From Oscheius dolichura (taxonomy: Eukaryota > Nematoda > Chromadorea > Rhabditida > Rhabditidae), in the NCBI GenBank assembly GCA_932521035.1, contig OW051495.1, positions 6,200,001 through 6,264,000 of the forward strand: 64,000 nucleotides of DNA, written 5' to 3'. The position numbers were made by a program, and so were the translations under genes. Each line of letters starts with the position of its first letter. Positions within the stretch are counted from its first letter, which is position 1. This document shows positions 12,664 to 23,271 of this stretch, one piece after another. The notes beneath the pieces are model-generated. The model was not told the DNA's origin and ran no database searches. It saw only the letters and a list, made by a program, of their open reading frames with translations.

Positions 12664-14678
12664 ATGGGTCGAAAAGAAGCAAATAGGATAGGGCTTCTTT
12701 CTGCCACCAGTTATATTACTGGTACAATTATTGGATCAGGTTTTTCTATTCAAAACACTCTGGAGGATACGCTTTCCAGGTATCTTTGTAGCCCCAAAAG
12801 GAATTCTCTACTATGCCGGCTCCATCGGCCTCTCTCTCATTATTTGGGCAGTCTCTGCCCTGTTGGCCATGTTGACTGCCATTGTAATCCCCGTTTGCTG
12901 TTCTTTCCTTACCATTTCAGAACTATGTCGAGTTGGGGACCAGTATTCCCGAGTCAGGAGCAGAGCTGGCCTACATCTCCTTCATGGGTTGGCATCCCAT
13001 CGCCTTCTCCTTTCTCTGGCTCTCCACCGTAATTGAAAGGCAAGGGAACAATCTGTCAGTTCAAAACTAGAAAGTTACAGCTCCTGTAGTGGTTCCGTTT
13101 TGTTTCTAACCTTCGGCCAGTACATTGTCGAAGCCATCGAGCCGCTTGTCTGCCTCAGTCCCTCGACAAAGGATCTCTCGACCCGGTTCTTCGGATTCGG
13201 TCTCTTATGTATCCACTCCCGATATTCTCTAATCTTCTCTCCATTTTAGTCCTTCTCTCCGTCTCCAACATGTATTCCCTCCGAACAATAGCCGGTAAAA
13301 TCCAGGTGATCTCAATGTTTTCTAAGATCGCGGCACTCGCTTGGATAATTGGAATCGGAGCCTATTTCATGGCATTTAAAGGTAGCATTTGCTCTTTCCC
13401 TCGCCTAATCTAATCGCCCTAATCGTTCACAGAAATAACCTTTTTTACCCAGGGTATACATCTCACTTCGTGCCGAGCTATGCCTTTTCTGGTTCCAATT
13501 GGTCGCCGAGTCAGATAGTGCTGGCCATCTACCAGGGGGAATGGGCATACGCGGGGTACACCGTGTTGAATTATGGAATAGAGGACTTGGAGATCAAAGA
13601 CTTTAGGAAGTATGGTATATATTGGACACAACTGATTGTCATGTTAGAACCCTTCCCCGGGCAGTGATTGGGGGGCTGACCATCTCCTCCATCATCTACA
13701 TCCTGGCCAACATCGCTTATTTCACGGTCCTCACACCAGAAGAAGTACTGGAGACAGATGCCGTGGCCACCGTAAGATATTCTAGGTGTCCCCTATCCAA
13801 TGTCTAGCTTTTCATCCAAAAGACCCTAGGGCAGGGCGCCTCCTACGCTATGCCTGCTCTGGTCGGCCTGCTAATAATCGGATCATTAAACTCGGATATT
13901 TTCTCTTGGAGCCGGTAAGTGAGCCCATTCCGGCCATGACAGAACAGGTTCATGTTAGCTGGAGCTAGAAAGCGACTGATGCCGACGGCGTTCGCCTTGA
14001 TCCATCCGGAAAATGACAGTCCAAGGGTAGCAGTATTGAGCCATGTGAGACATTGTGAAAGACTCGGGAGAATCCTGGTTTTCAGGCGTTGATTACAGCC
14101 AGCGTTTCCTTTATTGGAAACATCGAAACACTGATAAATTACATGAATATTATCGGTATTTCCTGTAAATGCTTCGCCCTGCTGGCCCTGATCATAATCA
14201 AGTGGAAGAGGATTCCGGTGGCCAAAGACGCCGTCAAGGTGTCTCCATTTTATACAAAACAAAACAAATTGGAGTTCAGTTCCCTATCATCTGGCCCATC
14301 TTGAATCTCCTAATCAACGTGGCCCTGCTGGTGATCCCCTTCGTCCAGGACTGGAAGCAGTCGGTCGTCGGCTTCGGGCTCTTCCTCGCCGGCTGTGGTT
14401 TGTGTCCTCCTCCCCTCCCGCTCACCCCTCCGTTCAGTTGCCTATTTCCTCTTCGTCTATCCCAAAAAGAAGCCGCGTTTCCTCTATTCCATCGACGGTA
14501 ATCAGTCCCATTTCCCGTGCGTAGTCCCGTCATTCCAGCAGCAGTCACGACCTTCTGCCAGCTACTCTTTTGGACTGTCGTCGACGCCGGACCCGAGTAC
14601 CAGAAGGAGGCGGCCAGCGAGACAATACCCGACGACGGGGTCAAGCAAGAACCGCCTATTTTTGTTGAACGATTTTGA
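12664..14678 (+). CDS. SLC7-type (LAT/APC) amino acid transporter, copy A
   Basis: Twelve-TM amino acid exchanger light-chain type, plasma membrane. The start reads MGRKEANRIGLLSATSYITG followed by the family substrate motif IIGSGIFVAPKG, rebuilt across the first intron. Later hallmarks are NYVELGTSIPESGAELAYI, LFLTFGQYIVEA, FGFGLL, IAGKIQVISMFSK, AIYQGEWAYAGY and LPRAVIGGLTISS. The last exon ends KQEPPIFVERF with TGA at 14676-14678. Introns are 33-74 nt. The one at 13040-13080 starts with GC (AG/GCAAG), while copy B has GT at the same position and phase. The 3' 510 bp are almost identical to copy B. The substrate cannot be read from sequence. Confidence 0.88.
14167..14676 (+). repeat. near-identical tract shared with 18112-18621
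   Basis: Direct repeat partner of 18112-18621 at a constant offset of 3945 bp with no indels. By eye I count four substitutions in about 510 bp, including across three introns: GCC/GCT, TATAC/TATAA, CCC/CTC and GACGG/GACCG. Upstream of 14167 the two transporter genes differ at many sites in both exons and introns. Very recent gene conversion or a partial duplication is implied. Confidence 0.9.
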
Positions 14679-14899
14679 TAGTAAAAAAGACATATGGTAT
14701 ATAAATTTAATGAACTGAACCAAAAGGCCTCTGACAAGGGAATGTTTTAACTTTAAGCCGACTTCATGACTCGAGACCTATACCGTTCGAAAGAGCGTAA
14801 AAAATAAATATAACAGTCACCTTCAGATTTTACTCTCGAGTCTCCGTTGAGGTGCACGGAGGTCGAGAAAAATTGCAGAAATAACCCTATATATATGTG

Positions 14900-14970
14900 A
14901 AGCGGTGGCCGAGTGGATAGCGCACTCGCCCACAATCTTTTTCTATTCAAGTTTGAGTTCTGGAATTGGC
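14900..14970 (+). repeat. tRNA-like (SINE-type) block, left arm
   Basis: Contains TGGCCGAGTGG, a perfect pol III A box as in tRNA-Leu/Ser genes, then GATAGCGCACTCGCC, and a degenerate B box (AGTTTGAGTTCTGG). No complete acceptor stem or CCA-end fold can be drawn, so it is a tRNA-derived promoter relic and not a working tRNA gene. Confidence 0.6.
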
Positions 14971-15045
14971 AATATTTTTTTGCTTTTTTTCTAGTAAGAC
15001 TAACATGTGAACAACAGAGAATAACAACAAAAGGCTTTATAAGCT

Positions 15046-15531
15046 TCAGCAGCGATGCTCCACGAAGTGTGGGAAGCAGAAACGCCGGGTACAGCGGGAA
15101 TAAGAGCAGACGGCGAAGAAGGGCGTAGAACAGCCAGATTCTGCCCAGCATGATCCGTCGAAGGGCGGGAAGCATTTCTGCATCGGCGTGAGATACGGCA
15201 GGTCGTGGTCGATGAATCCAGCCTTCTTCCAGGCGTGTGGGATGAAGTCCGTAAACTCTGGATTGGAGAAGTGGTGGTGCGTCAGAGAGTGCAGCTTCAG
15301 CAGGTTGTCCCTCTGATGGACGGGGAAATCGATTCCTTCCACTTTGATGAAGTCGGCGTCATTGAACTCCGTCAGCTGCTCCTTCTCCTCCACGTCGTAT
15401 TCGGCAAATTCCAACTCCTTCAGAACGTTCTTCATGGCCACGAAGATAGCGTTCTTCTTCCGCGATAGAGGGACAGAAGTAGATCCTCCAGGAAACAGTT
15501 CAGCAAGGAAAGCGACGAGCTTGGCAGCCAT
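15046..15531 (-). CDS. 161-aa Cys/His-rich protein inside the inverted-repeat element
   Basis: Single open frame on the minus strand, enclosed by the element's arms. The middle reads RDNLLKLHSLTHHHFSNPEF and KKAGFIDHDLPYLTPMQKCF. The C-terminus is Cys/His-rich: C-x5-C-x5-C-x6-C-x4-C-x4-C-F-x2-H-F-x2-H-R-C, which looks like a small zinc-binding module. No DDE/D triad or other catalytic signature is visible, so I do not call it a transposase. It may be a cargo or accessory protein of the element, or a relic. Confidence 0.45.
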   Translation of the reverse strand: MAAKLVAFLAELFPGGSTSVPLSRKKNAIFVAMKNVLKELEFAEYDVEEKEQLTEFNDADFIKVEGIDFPVHQRDNLLKLHSLTHHHFSNPEFTDFIPHAWKKAGFIDHDLPYLTPMQKCFPPFDGSCWAESGCSTPFFAVCSYSRCTRRFCFPHFVEHRC

Positions 15532-15572
15532 GATTACCAGAGAGCAGACAACTGATTATACTGGCAGTTTCT

Positions 15573-15575
<3 letters not shown>

Positions 15576-15611
<36 letters not shown>
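15576..15611. repeat. (TA)n microsatellite
   Basis: Uninterrupted AT dinucleotide run of about 36 bp inside the inverted-repeat element, just upstream of its internal ORF. It is self-complementary and prone to cruciform formation and length change. Confidence 0.95.
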
Positions 15612-15613
<2 letters not shown>

Positions 15614-15723
15614 TCTCTGTTGTAATTACAACAAACAGGCAGTTTTGTCAGTCCAGAACAGTTTCTGACCACGCTTACAACAATAGTTTGACGAAAACCA
15701 AATTCAAAAAAAGCAAAAAAATA

Positions 15724-15798
15724 TTGCCAATTCCGGAACTCGAACTTGAATAGAAAAAGTTTCTGGGCGAGTGCGCTATCCACTCGGCCACAGCTTCA
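15724..15798 (-). repeat. tRNA-like (SINE-type) block, right arm
   Basis: Reverse-oriented copy of the block at 14900-14970. On the minus strand it reads TGGCCGAGTGGATAGCGC (A box), then a canonical-looking B box AGTTCGAGTTCC. Its B box is better preserved than that of the left arm. The pair lies head-to-head across the element. Confidence 0.6.
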
Positions 15799-15998
15799 CA
15801 TTTTGTAGTACCGCTTTGGCATTTGACAAGTCTGGGGTTATTTCTGCAATTTTTCTCGACCTCCGTGCACCTCAACGGAGACTCGAGAGTAAAATCTGAA
15901 GGTGACTGCTATATTAATTTTTTACGCTCTTTCGAACGGTATAGGTCTCGAGTCATGAAGTCGGCTTAAAGTTAAAACATTCCCTTGTGAGGTGTTTA

Positions 15999-16032
15999 GC
16001 TTTTCACCCAAAAGGTTCTAGGACAGAAAGGG
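15999..16032 (+). pseudogene. fragment of an SLC7 transporter exon
   Basis: TTTAGCTTTTCACCCAAAAG followed by GTTCTAGGACAG resembles the acceptor and first codons of the copy A exon at about 13801-13835 (CTAGCTTTTCATCCAAAAGA, then CCCTAGGGCAGG). About 26 of 33 positions match. The frame is not maintained further on. It looks like debris of a former copy, left beside the inverted-repeat element. Confidence 0.4.
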
Positions 16033-16569
16033 GATGCGCAGATCGGCTAAGAATTACTCCGTCGTCGCCGGCGACCCAGGAAGTGGAATCTGTTGTTCAT
16101 CGACAACAAAGCCTATACCACTCTCTTTGTGATTGTAGGGAAAAGATCTATGGCTAAAACAACGGCATCCCTGACAGCAAATTTAGGCAAAGTATACAAA
16201 TTGCAAAACATTTATTTCAGAAAAATTCAGTCAAAGAGATCAGGGTTTCCCAACGTAATATTAAAATCAGTAAAACACTAAGTTTTGTCAGTCGTCACTT
16301 CGATTTTACAAGAGGATCCGTGAAATCCACTACTCCGGAGAAGTGTTTGTAATCTTCTTCCATTCCCATCTCTCTCCTATTGGTTGGCAGGGATCTCGGC
16401 TCCACTCGTTGGGAGTTCTCTTACGGTTTGCTCTTACGGCCCCCATTCTTCCCAATGTTTTATGTTCAAATACCCGATCGCGGGTGTTCTTTGTCAAGTC
16501 CTTTGGTCAGGGGGAACACCTCCATAACGGCCAGAGTCAGTAAGGTTGTAAATGTGTTATCAGTAAGCA

Positions 16570-18623
16570 ATGGGACGGAGCCAAGCCAATCAACTAAATC
16601 TTCTAGGAGCTACTTCTTACATCGTCGGGAGTATCGTCGGCTCAGGTAGTTTCTCTTTTCCCCTTTCCACTGTCTTCCAGGTATTTTCGTAGCCCCCAAG
16701 GGAATCTTGACCCATGCCGGTTCCGTTGGACTTTCTCTTATTATCTGGGCTGTCTGTGCCCTTCTTTCGATGCTCACCGGGATAGTAAGTCTCTTTGGAA
16801 TACTGTAATTATAAGTGTCTAGAACTATGTCGAGCTGGGGACAAGTATTCCTGAATCTGGGGCCGAGCTCGCTTACATCTCCTTCATGGGCTGGTACCCC
16901 ATCGCCTTCTCCTTCCTCTGGCTCTCCACAGTTGTCCAGAGGTCTTCCTTCTCTCCTAAAAAGTACAAGACAGCCCCTTTCAGTTCCTGTAGCGGTGCCG
17001 TTTTGTTTCTGACCTTCGGCCAGTACATAGTCGAAGCCGTCCAGCCTCTCGCCTGTCTCACCCACTCAACCCAACAGATCGCCACCAAATTATTCGGATT
17101 CGGCCTGCTTTGTAAGTGCTGCTGATTGTCCTTCCTCGCCACTTGCATCAGCTGAGATAAGCTGGACAGTCCTTGATTGTTCCCACCATTCCAGTCAGAA
17201 AAACAAGCACTATTTACAGTCCTCCTGACCGTGTCGAATATGTACTCGTTGAGGAAGATTGCCGGGAAAATACAGATAATTTCGATGTTTGCCAAAATAG
17301 CCGCATTGGCTTGGATCATCGGAATCGGGGGATACTTCATGATATTCGAAAAAGGTATCCTCCTCCTCCCTCGTCTACCTCATCCTCCCAGGTTACACTG
17401 ATAATTTCAAACCGGCCTTTGCCGGCTCGCACTGGTCCGCCTCGGAGATTGTCTTGGCCATCTACCAGGGCAACTGGGCTTACGGGGGATTCACTACCCT
17501 GAATTATGGAACAGAAGATGTACAGATCAAGAATTTAAAAACGTAGGCTCTTTTCCTGGTGGTCAAATGGTTTTAGGACCCTTCCCCGGGCGGTGATAGG
17601 GGGACTGGCCATCTCCTCCGTCATCTACATCCTGGCCAACATTGCCTACTTTTCGGTGTTGACTCCTCAAGAAATTCTCGATTCGGATGCCGTCGCTACG
17701 GTAGTCACCTTACAAATATAAAAAAAAATATAGCTCATAGAGAATTTTCAGGAATTCATCCAAGACACCCTTGGCCAGGGAGCAGCCTACGTGATGCCTG
17801 CTCTCGTTGGGTTGCTAATTATCGGCACACTAAATTCCGATGTTTTCACATGGAGCAGGTTGCTATCATTAATAATAGAAAGAAGAGAATATTAGGTTTA
17901 TGCTGGCTGGAGCGAGGAAAGGCATGATGCCCACGGCGTTCGCTTTGGTTCATCCCAGCAACGACAGTCCCAGGGTGGCGGTCCTGACCCACGTAAGAGA
18001 GCCTCGAGGGAACTGAACCACCAATTATAGACCATCCTCTGCGTCGGATTTTCTTTCATTGGAGACGTTGACGATCTCGTTGATTACCTGACCATAGTCG
18101 GCATCATGTGCACATGCTTCGCCCTGCTGGCCCTGATCATAATCAAGTGGAAGAGGATTCCGGTGGCCAAAGACGCTGTCAAGGTGTCTCCATTTTATAA
18201 AAAACAAAACAAATTGGAGTTCAGTTCCCTATCATCTGGCCCATCTTGAATCTCCTAATCAACGTGGCCCTGCTGGTGATCCCCTTCGTCCAGGACTGGA
18301 AGCAGTCGGTCGTCGGCTTCGGGCTCTTCCTCGCCGGCTGTGGTTTGTGTCCTCCTCCCCTCCCGCTCACCCCTCCGTTCAGTTGCCTATTTCCTCTTCG
18401 TCTATCCCAAAAAGAAGCCGCGTTTCCTCTATTCCATCGACGGTAATCAGTCCCATTTCCCGTGCGTAGTCCCGTCATTCCAGCAGCAGTCACGACCTTC
18501 TGCCAGCTACTCTTTTGGACTGTCGTCGACGCCGGACCCGAGTACCAGAAGGAGGCGGCCAGCGAGACAATACTCGACGACCGGGTCAAGCAAGAACCGC
18601 CTATTTTTGTTGAACGATTTTAA
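16570..18623 (+). CDS. SLC7-type (LAT/APC) amino acid transporter, copy B
   Basis: Paralogue of copy A with the same exon-intron plan. It starts MGRSQANQLNLLGATSYIVG, then SIVGSG/IFVAPKGIL, NYVELGTSIPESGAELAYI, LFLTFGQYIVEAVQPLACL, IAGKIQIISMFAK, AIYQGNWAYGGF, LPRAVIGGLAISS and MPALVGLLIIGTLNSDVF. It ends PPIFVERF with TAA at 18621-18623. Coding divergence from copy A is substantial up to about 18112, then nearly nil, so the last cytoplasmic and membrane segments have been homogenised. The TGT AGC GGT exon is entered through a normal GT-AG intron here, where copy A has GC-AG. The heavy-chain partner is unknown. Confidence 0.88.
18112..18621 (+). repeat. near-identical tract shared with 14167-14676
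   Basis: Partner of 14167-14676 (offset 3945 bp, about four substitutions in 510 bp). It covers the last three introns and four exons of transporter copy B and stops at the stop codon, where the sequences part (TTTTGATAG against TTTTAACTC). Confidence 0.9.
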
Positions 18624-18820
18624 CTCATGATGTAGAGATCTCTCGCAGACGGGTTGTTTTATAAAAGAGAACGAAGCCTTTCACACAAATATTATATTTA
18701 TAGTACTCAGGAGGGTGTCTTCCTCATCCCCACTGGTTCCGTAGCTGGTCAGCGTAGTTGTTCCATCCGTCTTCTCCCACCGATCTCACCTATATCCATT
18801 ATACCGAATCTTTGGGGAAA

Positions 18821-20172
18821 TCAAGCCACCTGTATTAGATTCTCAACTTTGTTGTGTCTCCTCTTCTCCATCTGTTTTATCCCGAAGAGCACCATTCCCG
18901 GGAAGATGACCGTGTATAAGGGGATCGTCTGAAAAGTCTGCCATTGCTCGGCCACGTGCCGGACACTCACGTAGGCTATCATTATGTAGCTCTTGTAGAA
19001 CACCCCACACACTTGTTCTTCCGGACTGAACTTGATCTTCAAGTAGGCCGTCGCCCCTCCGTATGCCGCGATGAGGACGAGAGTGCCGAAGATGACGAAG
19101 GCGAGGAACTTGGACGACACGGCATTCTCGGCCTTCTGATACCTGGCCGACAGCGACTCGTTCCCTCTGAATGTCTTTGTCCTTGTTCCCTTGAGTCTAC
19201 CCACATTTCTGTCTTCTTCTTGTTGATATAGTACAGTATCCACGACATGAGGGCGGCACCAACATTGAGGGAAGACAGAGACAGCATGAGGAAGGTGACG
19301 GTCGGCGCCGCTTGGGGAGGAGTATTCAGGGCGCTGATTTGAGGTACAGTTTTGGGCAGGCCATAGAAAATATAGAATGTCAAACAGGCAGGAATCGCCA
19401 TCTGGGATAGAGATTGCATCTGGATATTGAGTAGCCCTTACCGAGGTGGCCAAGAAGATATTGCCCAGTCTCTTCCCCTTACGCTCATAACAGCGGTAGA
19501 AAAGGGTGGCCACACATCTCTCGACGAACATTACTATCTGGAAGACGTCTTGTTCTCTTCCCTCTTCCGGCTTACTGTAGTGAACTCGATCCACAAGACT
19601 ACCGATCCAAGGGGAACATTGAAGAATTGGTGGATATTCGGTTTCAAAATGACATCACACTCATTTCGATAAGTGAACGAGACTATCAGATGGTGACACT
19701 AGGAGGATTGTATCCCTTGGAAGAGGAGGAAACTCACAGTAAAAGTAGTGATCCAGATACTGTGGAACATACAGGCACACAAGATGGAGACTAACAGGAT
19801 CTGGAGGAGTAGTCTGGACAGATGGGGGACAGTTACCTTGATGTTATAGTGGAAGGAGAGCCGTCTCTTCACTACGGTTAGCACGTGGAGGAGGAGACCG
19901 ACGGAGGTGAGAGACAGGGCCACGTGCCAAAGTTGCATCGTCCGGTACAGGGGATGAGTGACGGCATTGGCGCACTGAATAAGAACTCTTCCTGTTTTTG
20001 TTGCAAGGCATTTCCTCCCAGCGGTAAACATAAATCTGTCTGGCTAATTACAGAAATTACGGGCTATTCAGTTGGGTTTTTTGGCTTCGAGGGTTTGTAC
20101 TCTTCCTAAAAGAGGAAACAAAGCTGCGCCTACCTCTAAACACTCCTCTTCGGTAAGGTTGAGCTCATTCAT
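18821..20172 (-). CDS. seven-TM chemoreceptor, nematode Sra/Srab-like
   Basis: Probable G-protein-coupled chemosensory receptor. Exon 1 (20172-20134) gives MNELNLTEEECLE. A long intron ends at TTCTTATTCAG before TGCGCCAATG (19974), giving ...ECLECANAVTHPLYR. TM1 is MQLWHVALSLTSVGLLLHVL, the loop is FHYNIKV, and TM2 is LLLQILLVSILCACMFHSIW. TM3 ends IVMFVERCVATLFYRCYERK, the ERxxAT signature of the Sra superfamily. Later segments are MAIPACLTFYIFYGL, TVTFLMLSLSSLNVGAALMS, FLAFVIFGTLVLIAAYGGA and TIPLYTVIFPGMVLFG. A basic tail ends ENLIQVA. The splice after WITTFT uses a weak acceptor (AAATGAG) and is uncertain. Assignment to Srab rather than Sre is from memory of motifs. Confidence 0.72.
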
Positions 20173-21409
20173 CGTGCACCTGACGCGAGGAGAAGCGGTT
20201 ATCCCACTCAGAGCAATCTAACAGAGGAAATTGACCGAGACTCGATCCTTTGCTCCACACCACAAATCTCTAAACAGTTCTTATAATCACGGACGAGCCG
20301 GGAGGAGAGGCAGGTCTTCTGGAAGGGACAAGAGGCATGTGATTAGGGGAAAGAGACCGCCTGGAGGAGACACAAAGGACGGAAACACAGCTACATATGA
20401 ATTAACAACTGGGGAGGACACGTGCTAATGCAGATGAAAGTGGGGAGGGGGAGAGCACTGGATAGGGCCTGGACTGGAGGGGCGCGGGATCGGTGACGAG
20501 GAATGTTTTCTCCAGTGGCACGAAATGGTCAAGGTGTAGTGTTTCAAGTGGCCAGAATTCTAGCGGTTTTTGGCCAAAGACTCTTGGTTTTCAGAACGGC
20601 CTAATCCATCCGATACTCGCGGCATACGAATGCGACAGGAGTCATATTCAAAGTTCCGTGTGAGGGGGACGACCGCCTACCCGACGGTCTCCATTAGGAT
20701 GATGACAGGCTAATTTGAGGGTAATGGAATGCTTTTGGAAGGCAAAAAGAGGGCACAAATAATTAAGGAAAAAGCATAGCTTTGTTGACCGGGCGAGAGG
20801 TGTGGATGACGCGGCCAAAGTCCACCACGGGCACGCCTTCAGACACCCGCGGCCGGGAGATCAGTCCGGAGGAAGGAGCTGTCTCGAGCTCTAGAGACGG
20901 ACTACTGGTCTGAAGAAGGCTGGAGGAGGAGAGCGGGGGTCCAAAACACAAGTGTCTCCTTTCTAGAAACACCACCGACACTCCATCCCAGACGGGATTG
21001 GTTATTCACCCTTCACATGCTTTTTGAAACATTTATGCCGGCTCCTTCGGTGCATTCTTTTGTCTTTTTTTTCAGAAAGAGGAGGATAGAAGCAGAAGGG
21101 GGAGAACTCCTACAAATCGGAGAGAGTCCAATCCACTGACGTAGACGGCCATTCCGATTACGGGGAGCCGAATGAGCTCCTCGGAATAAAATGAGATACG
21201 AGCCTTATTCAAATAATGGGAGGTATATTTCAGGAAAAGAGACGCCGCGGGTCCCAAACATCAGATTAAAGGAGCACCCCTAACAACAAGAAAAGAAAAT
21301 CCTTTTTTGACTCTGCTCCCCGGGGAGAGGCCCCGATTTGAGTCCCAGATTACAAGACACGAGACATATCTCCCGATCATTCTTTATTTACCATAAAAAA
21401 TCAGAAACA
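20173..21409. other. intergenic, no gene supported
   Basis: GC-rich spacer between two minus-strand genes. A minus-strand frame ending near 20763 (GVPVVDFGRVIHTS), preceded by a CTCCTCCAG acceptor, could be a terminal exon, but no partner exon was found. Confidence 0.4.
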
Positions 21410-23023
21410 TCAGACTACAGGACTCATAATACTACTGGCAGCCTTCTTGGCCTTCGGCAACAGGTCCTGCTTGAGTTCTTCGACGCCCAGAAGCTGGAAG
21501 ACGAACCACATCTTGAGGCCTTTGAGTCTCCTCCTCTCGTGTATCCCCCACTCGGTCGGGTTGAAGCCGTCCGGCTTGTCGTCCTTGGAGAAGAGACCGC
21601 AGAAGGAGCGCTGATCCTTGACGAAGAGGGCCGTCATGTTGGACAACGAGATGCTGATCGAGTCCATCGAGAGGAACGACGGCTGCGAGGTGGAGGCGAG
21701 CCACGCGCGGGCAGCCGCCGGGCCGCAGTCCAGATGGATCAGCATATTATTCCTGGAAATGACTGCCCACTATCTACAGTATCCCTCTTACTTCTTGGCT
21801 ATTTTGGTAATGTCCTCCATCTGGCCGAGTAGATCCTTGTTCAGGGTGAGCACCACCATCCCGGGCCGATGACCTATCTCGATGTCCGCCTTGATGATAT
21901 CTTCCAGCCTCTCCTTGTTCATCTCCTCCACTGCTATCCAGTTCACCCCGGCCATCTCGCAGATTGCCTCCAGGTGGGGGAGGGCCTTCTCCTTCGAGTA
22001 GACGGAGATCTTGTCCGCCTCCACATAGATCTCGCCCATCGTCTTCTTCCCGAACAGATAGTGCTGCTCCTTCGTCCCGAGCATCTCATTGACCTTTGCC
22101 GTCCGCGCAGCCATCACAGTCAGGAGCATGCTCTCGTCCGGGTTATCCGTGAAACAGCCACCTCCGTGGCCCATCTCCATTCCTTCCGGGGAGAAGAGAA
22201 ACTCATCGGGCAGGCTGAACATCCTCCCGAACCAATTGAGGCTCACCCGCTCGAGATCGGCCAACGGCGAGGAGGACTCCCAGTGGGCAGCACTGATCCC
22301 CAGCGAAGCGACGAGCATCTCTCCGAAGACGACGGCCTTTGCGAGGTTACTCCGCTCCTAAAATGAGAATATTACCCGTAAGGAGATAGCCACCTTGGAC
22401 GGGTGGACGAATGCCCTCATGTACTCCGTGTACTGGGACAACTGGAGCGGATCCATCGGCAACTCCGTCAGTTCCTTATGCGGCTCCGTGTTCGCATTCT
22501 GGGGGAAGACCAGCGCAGAATTGGAGCAGAGGATGTTTTCCAGGAAGTCGGTCGGGAAGAAGTAACTCGAGATCCTCACGTCGGCCGGGTTGTGCGGGTT
22601 GGACTTGAGGATGGACTTGGGCGGTTCGGAAGAATACGCTGGTGGAGGAGGAAGAGGAACGGCCTGCTGTGCTGCCACCTCTTTCGGAGCTTCCTTTTTA
22701 CTTGATTTGTCGCTCGTCTTCTCGCTCGTCTTCTCACTTGGCGTCTCTTTCGACTTATCCTCCTCCTTGCTCGGCTCCTTCACCTTCTCGTCCGCCTGTG
22801 TCTTCAGTCGGGAAAACTTGACATTGGTCAGTGGAGTAGCGGCCGCCTTGTCGAGTTTATTCTTCCTCTCCGCAAGATTGACCACGTCCCTCCGGACACC
22901 CTTCTTGATGTAGTATTGAATGGCGATGAGGACGATGGACAGGGAGAAGGCGAGTCCGAGGAGGGAGAGCGGGATGGTCAGCCAGCTGGCTCCGTCCTCC
23001 TCCGAACTGTTCAGATATTGCAT
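21410..23023 (-). CDS. membrane-anchored, catalytically degenerate aromatic amino acid decarboxylase homologue
   Basis: About 510 aa in three exons, starting at ATG 23023 just behind TTTCTGTTCAG. An N-terminal TM helix (TIPLSLLGLAFSLSIVLIAI) is followed by YYIKKG and a Lys/Glu/Ser linker (SEKTSEKTSDKSSKKEAPKE). Then comes a group II PLP-decarboxylase fold: ISSYFFPTDFLENIL, SPLADLERVSLNWFGRMFSL, DNPDESMLLTVMAARTAK, MLIHLDCGPAA (family HVDAAYAG, Asp retained) and RRLKGLKMWFVFQLLGVEEL (family RFRSLKMWFVFRMYGV). The NPHKW segment carrying the PLP lysine is missing: MDSISISLSNMTALFVKD runs straight through where it should be, within one exon. The active-site His region is also changed. The protein stops soon after LKMWFVF, so the C-terminal subdomain is absent. 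Enzymatic activity is unlikely; a scaffold or regulatory role is inference. Confidence 0.8.
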
Positions 23024-23271
23024 CGTCCTGAACAGAAACAGTAACTTTGCCAAATAAACGGTTCCTACTGATTGTGGTTCATTTTGAAAGAGACCAGCCT
23101 GCCAAGGAAGCTGACAACACAGAAGTGGCCATCGAGTGAGCCTTGATCCCCATCCTGCCAAACCCCCACCTGTGACATCCTGTCGCTGGCCTGTAAAAAG
23201 AGAGCTTGTAAAAAGAGCTCTACAAAGGGGACAATGCATCCAATGGAGGGAAATGCCGCCATTCGATCATA

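Larger units (their letters stand above)
14735..15987. mobile_element. inverted-repeat (foldback) transposable element with an internal ORF
   Basis: The two ends are long inverted repeats: CAAGGGAATGTTTTAAC at 14735 reads again as its reverse complement ending at 15987. Near-perfect pairing runs about 150 bp (CATGACTCGAGACC, CCGTTCGAAAGAGCG, CTCGAGTCTCCGTTGAGG), then resumes over a tRNA-like block. The trinucleotide TGA borders both ends and may be a 3-bp target duplication, though chance is possible. The interior holds a 161-aa ORF on the minus strand and a TA microsatellite. I cannot place it in a named superfamily. It sits between the two tandem transporter genes. Confidence 0.8.

Noticed and set aside
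14900-14970. Functional tRNA gene
   Set aside because: Only the A box is good. No acceptor stem or proper anticodon arm can be drawn, and the B box is degenerate; it repeats in the opposite arm of the element.
21432-22366. Antisense plus-strand frames across the decarboxylase-like gene
   Set aside because: No motifs. The minus strand gives a continuous recognisable decarboxylase fold with correctly phased introns.
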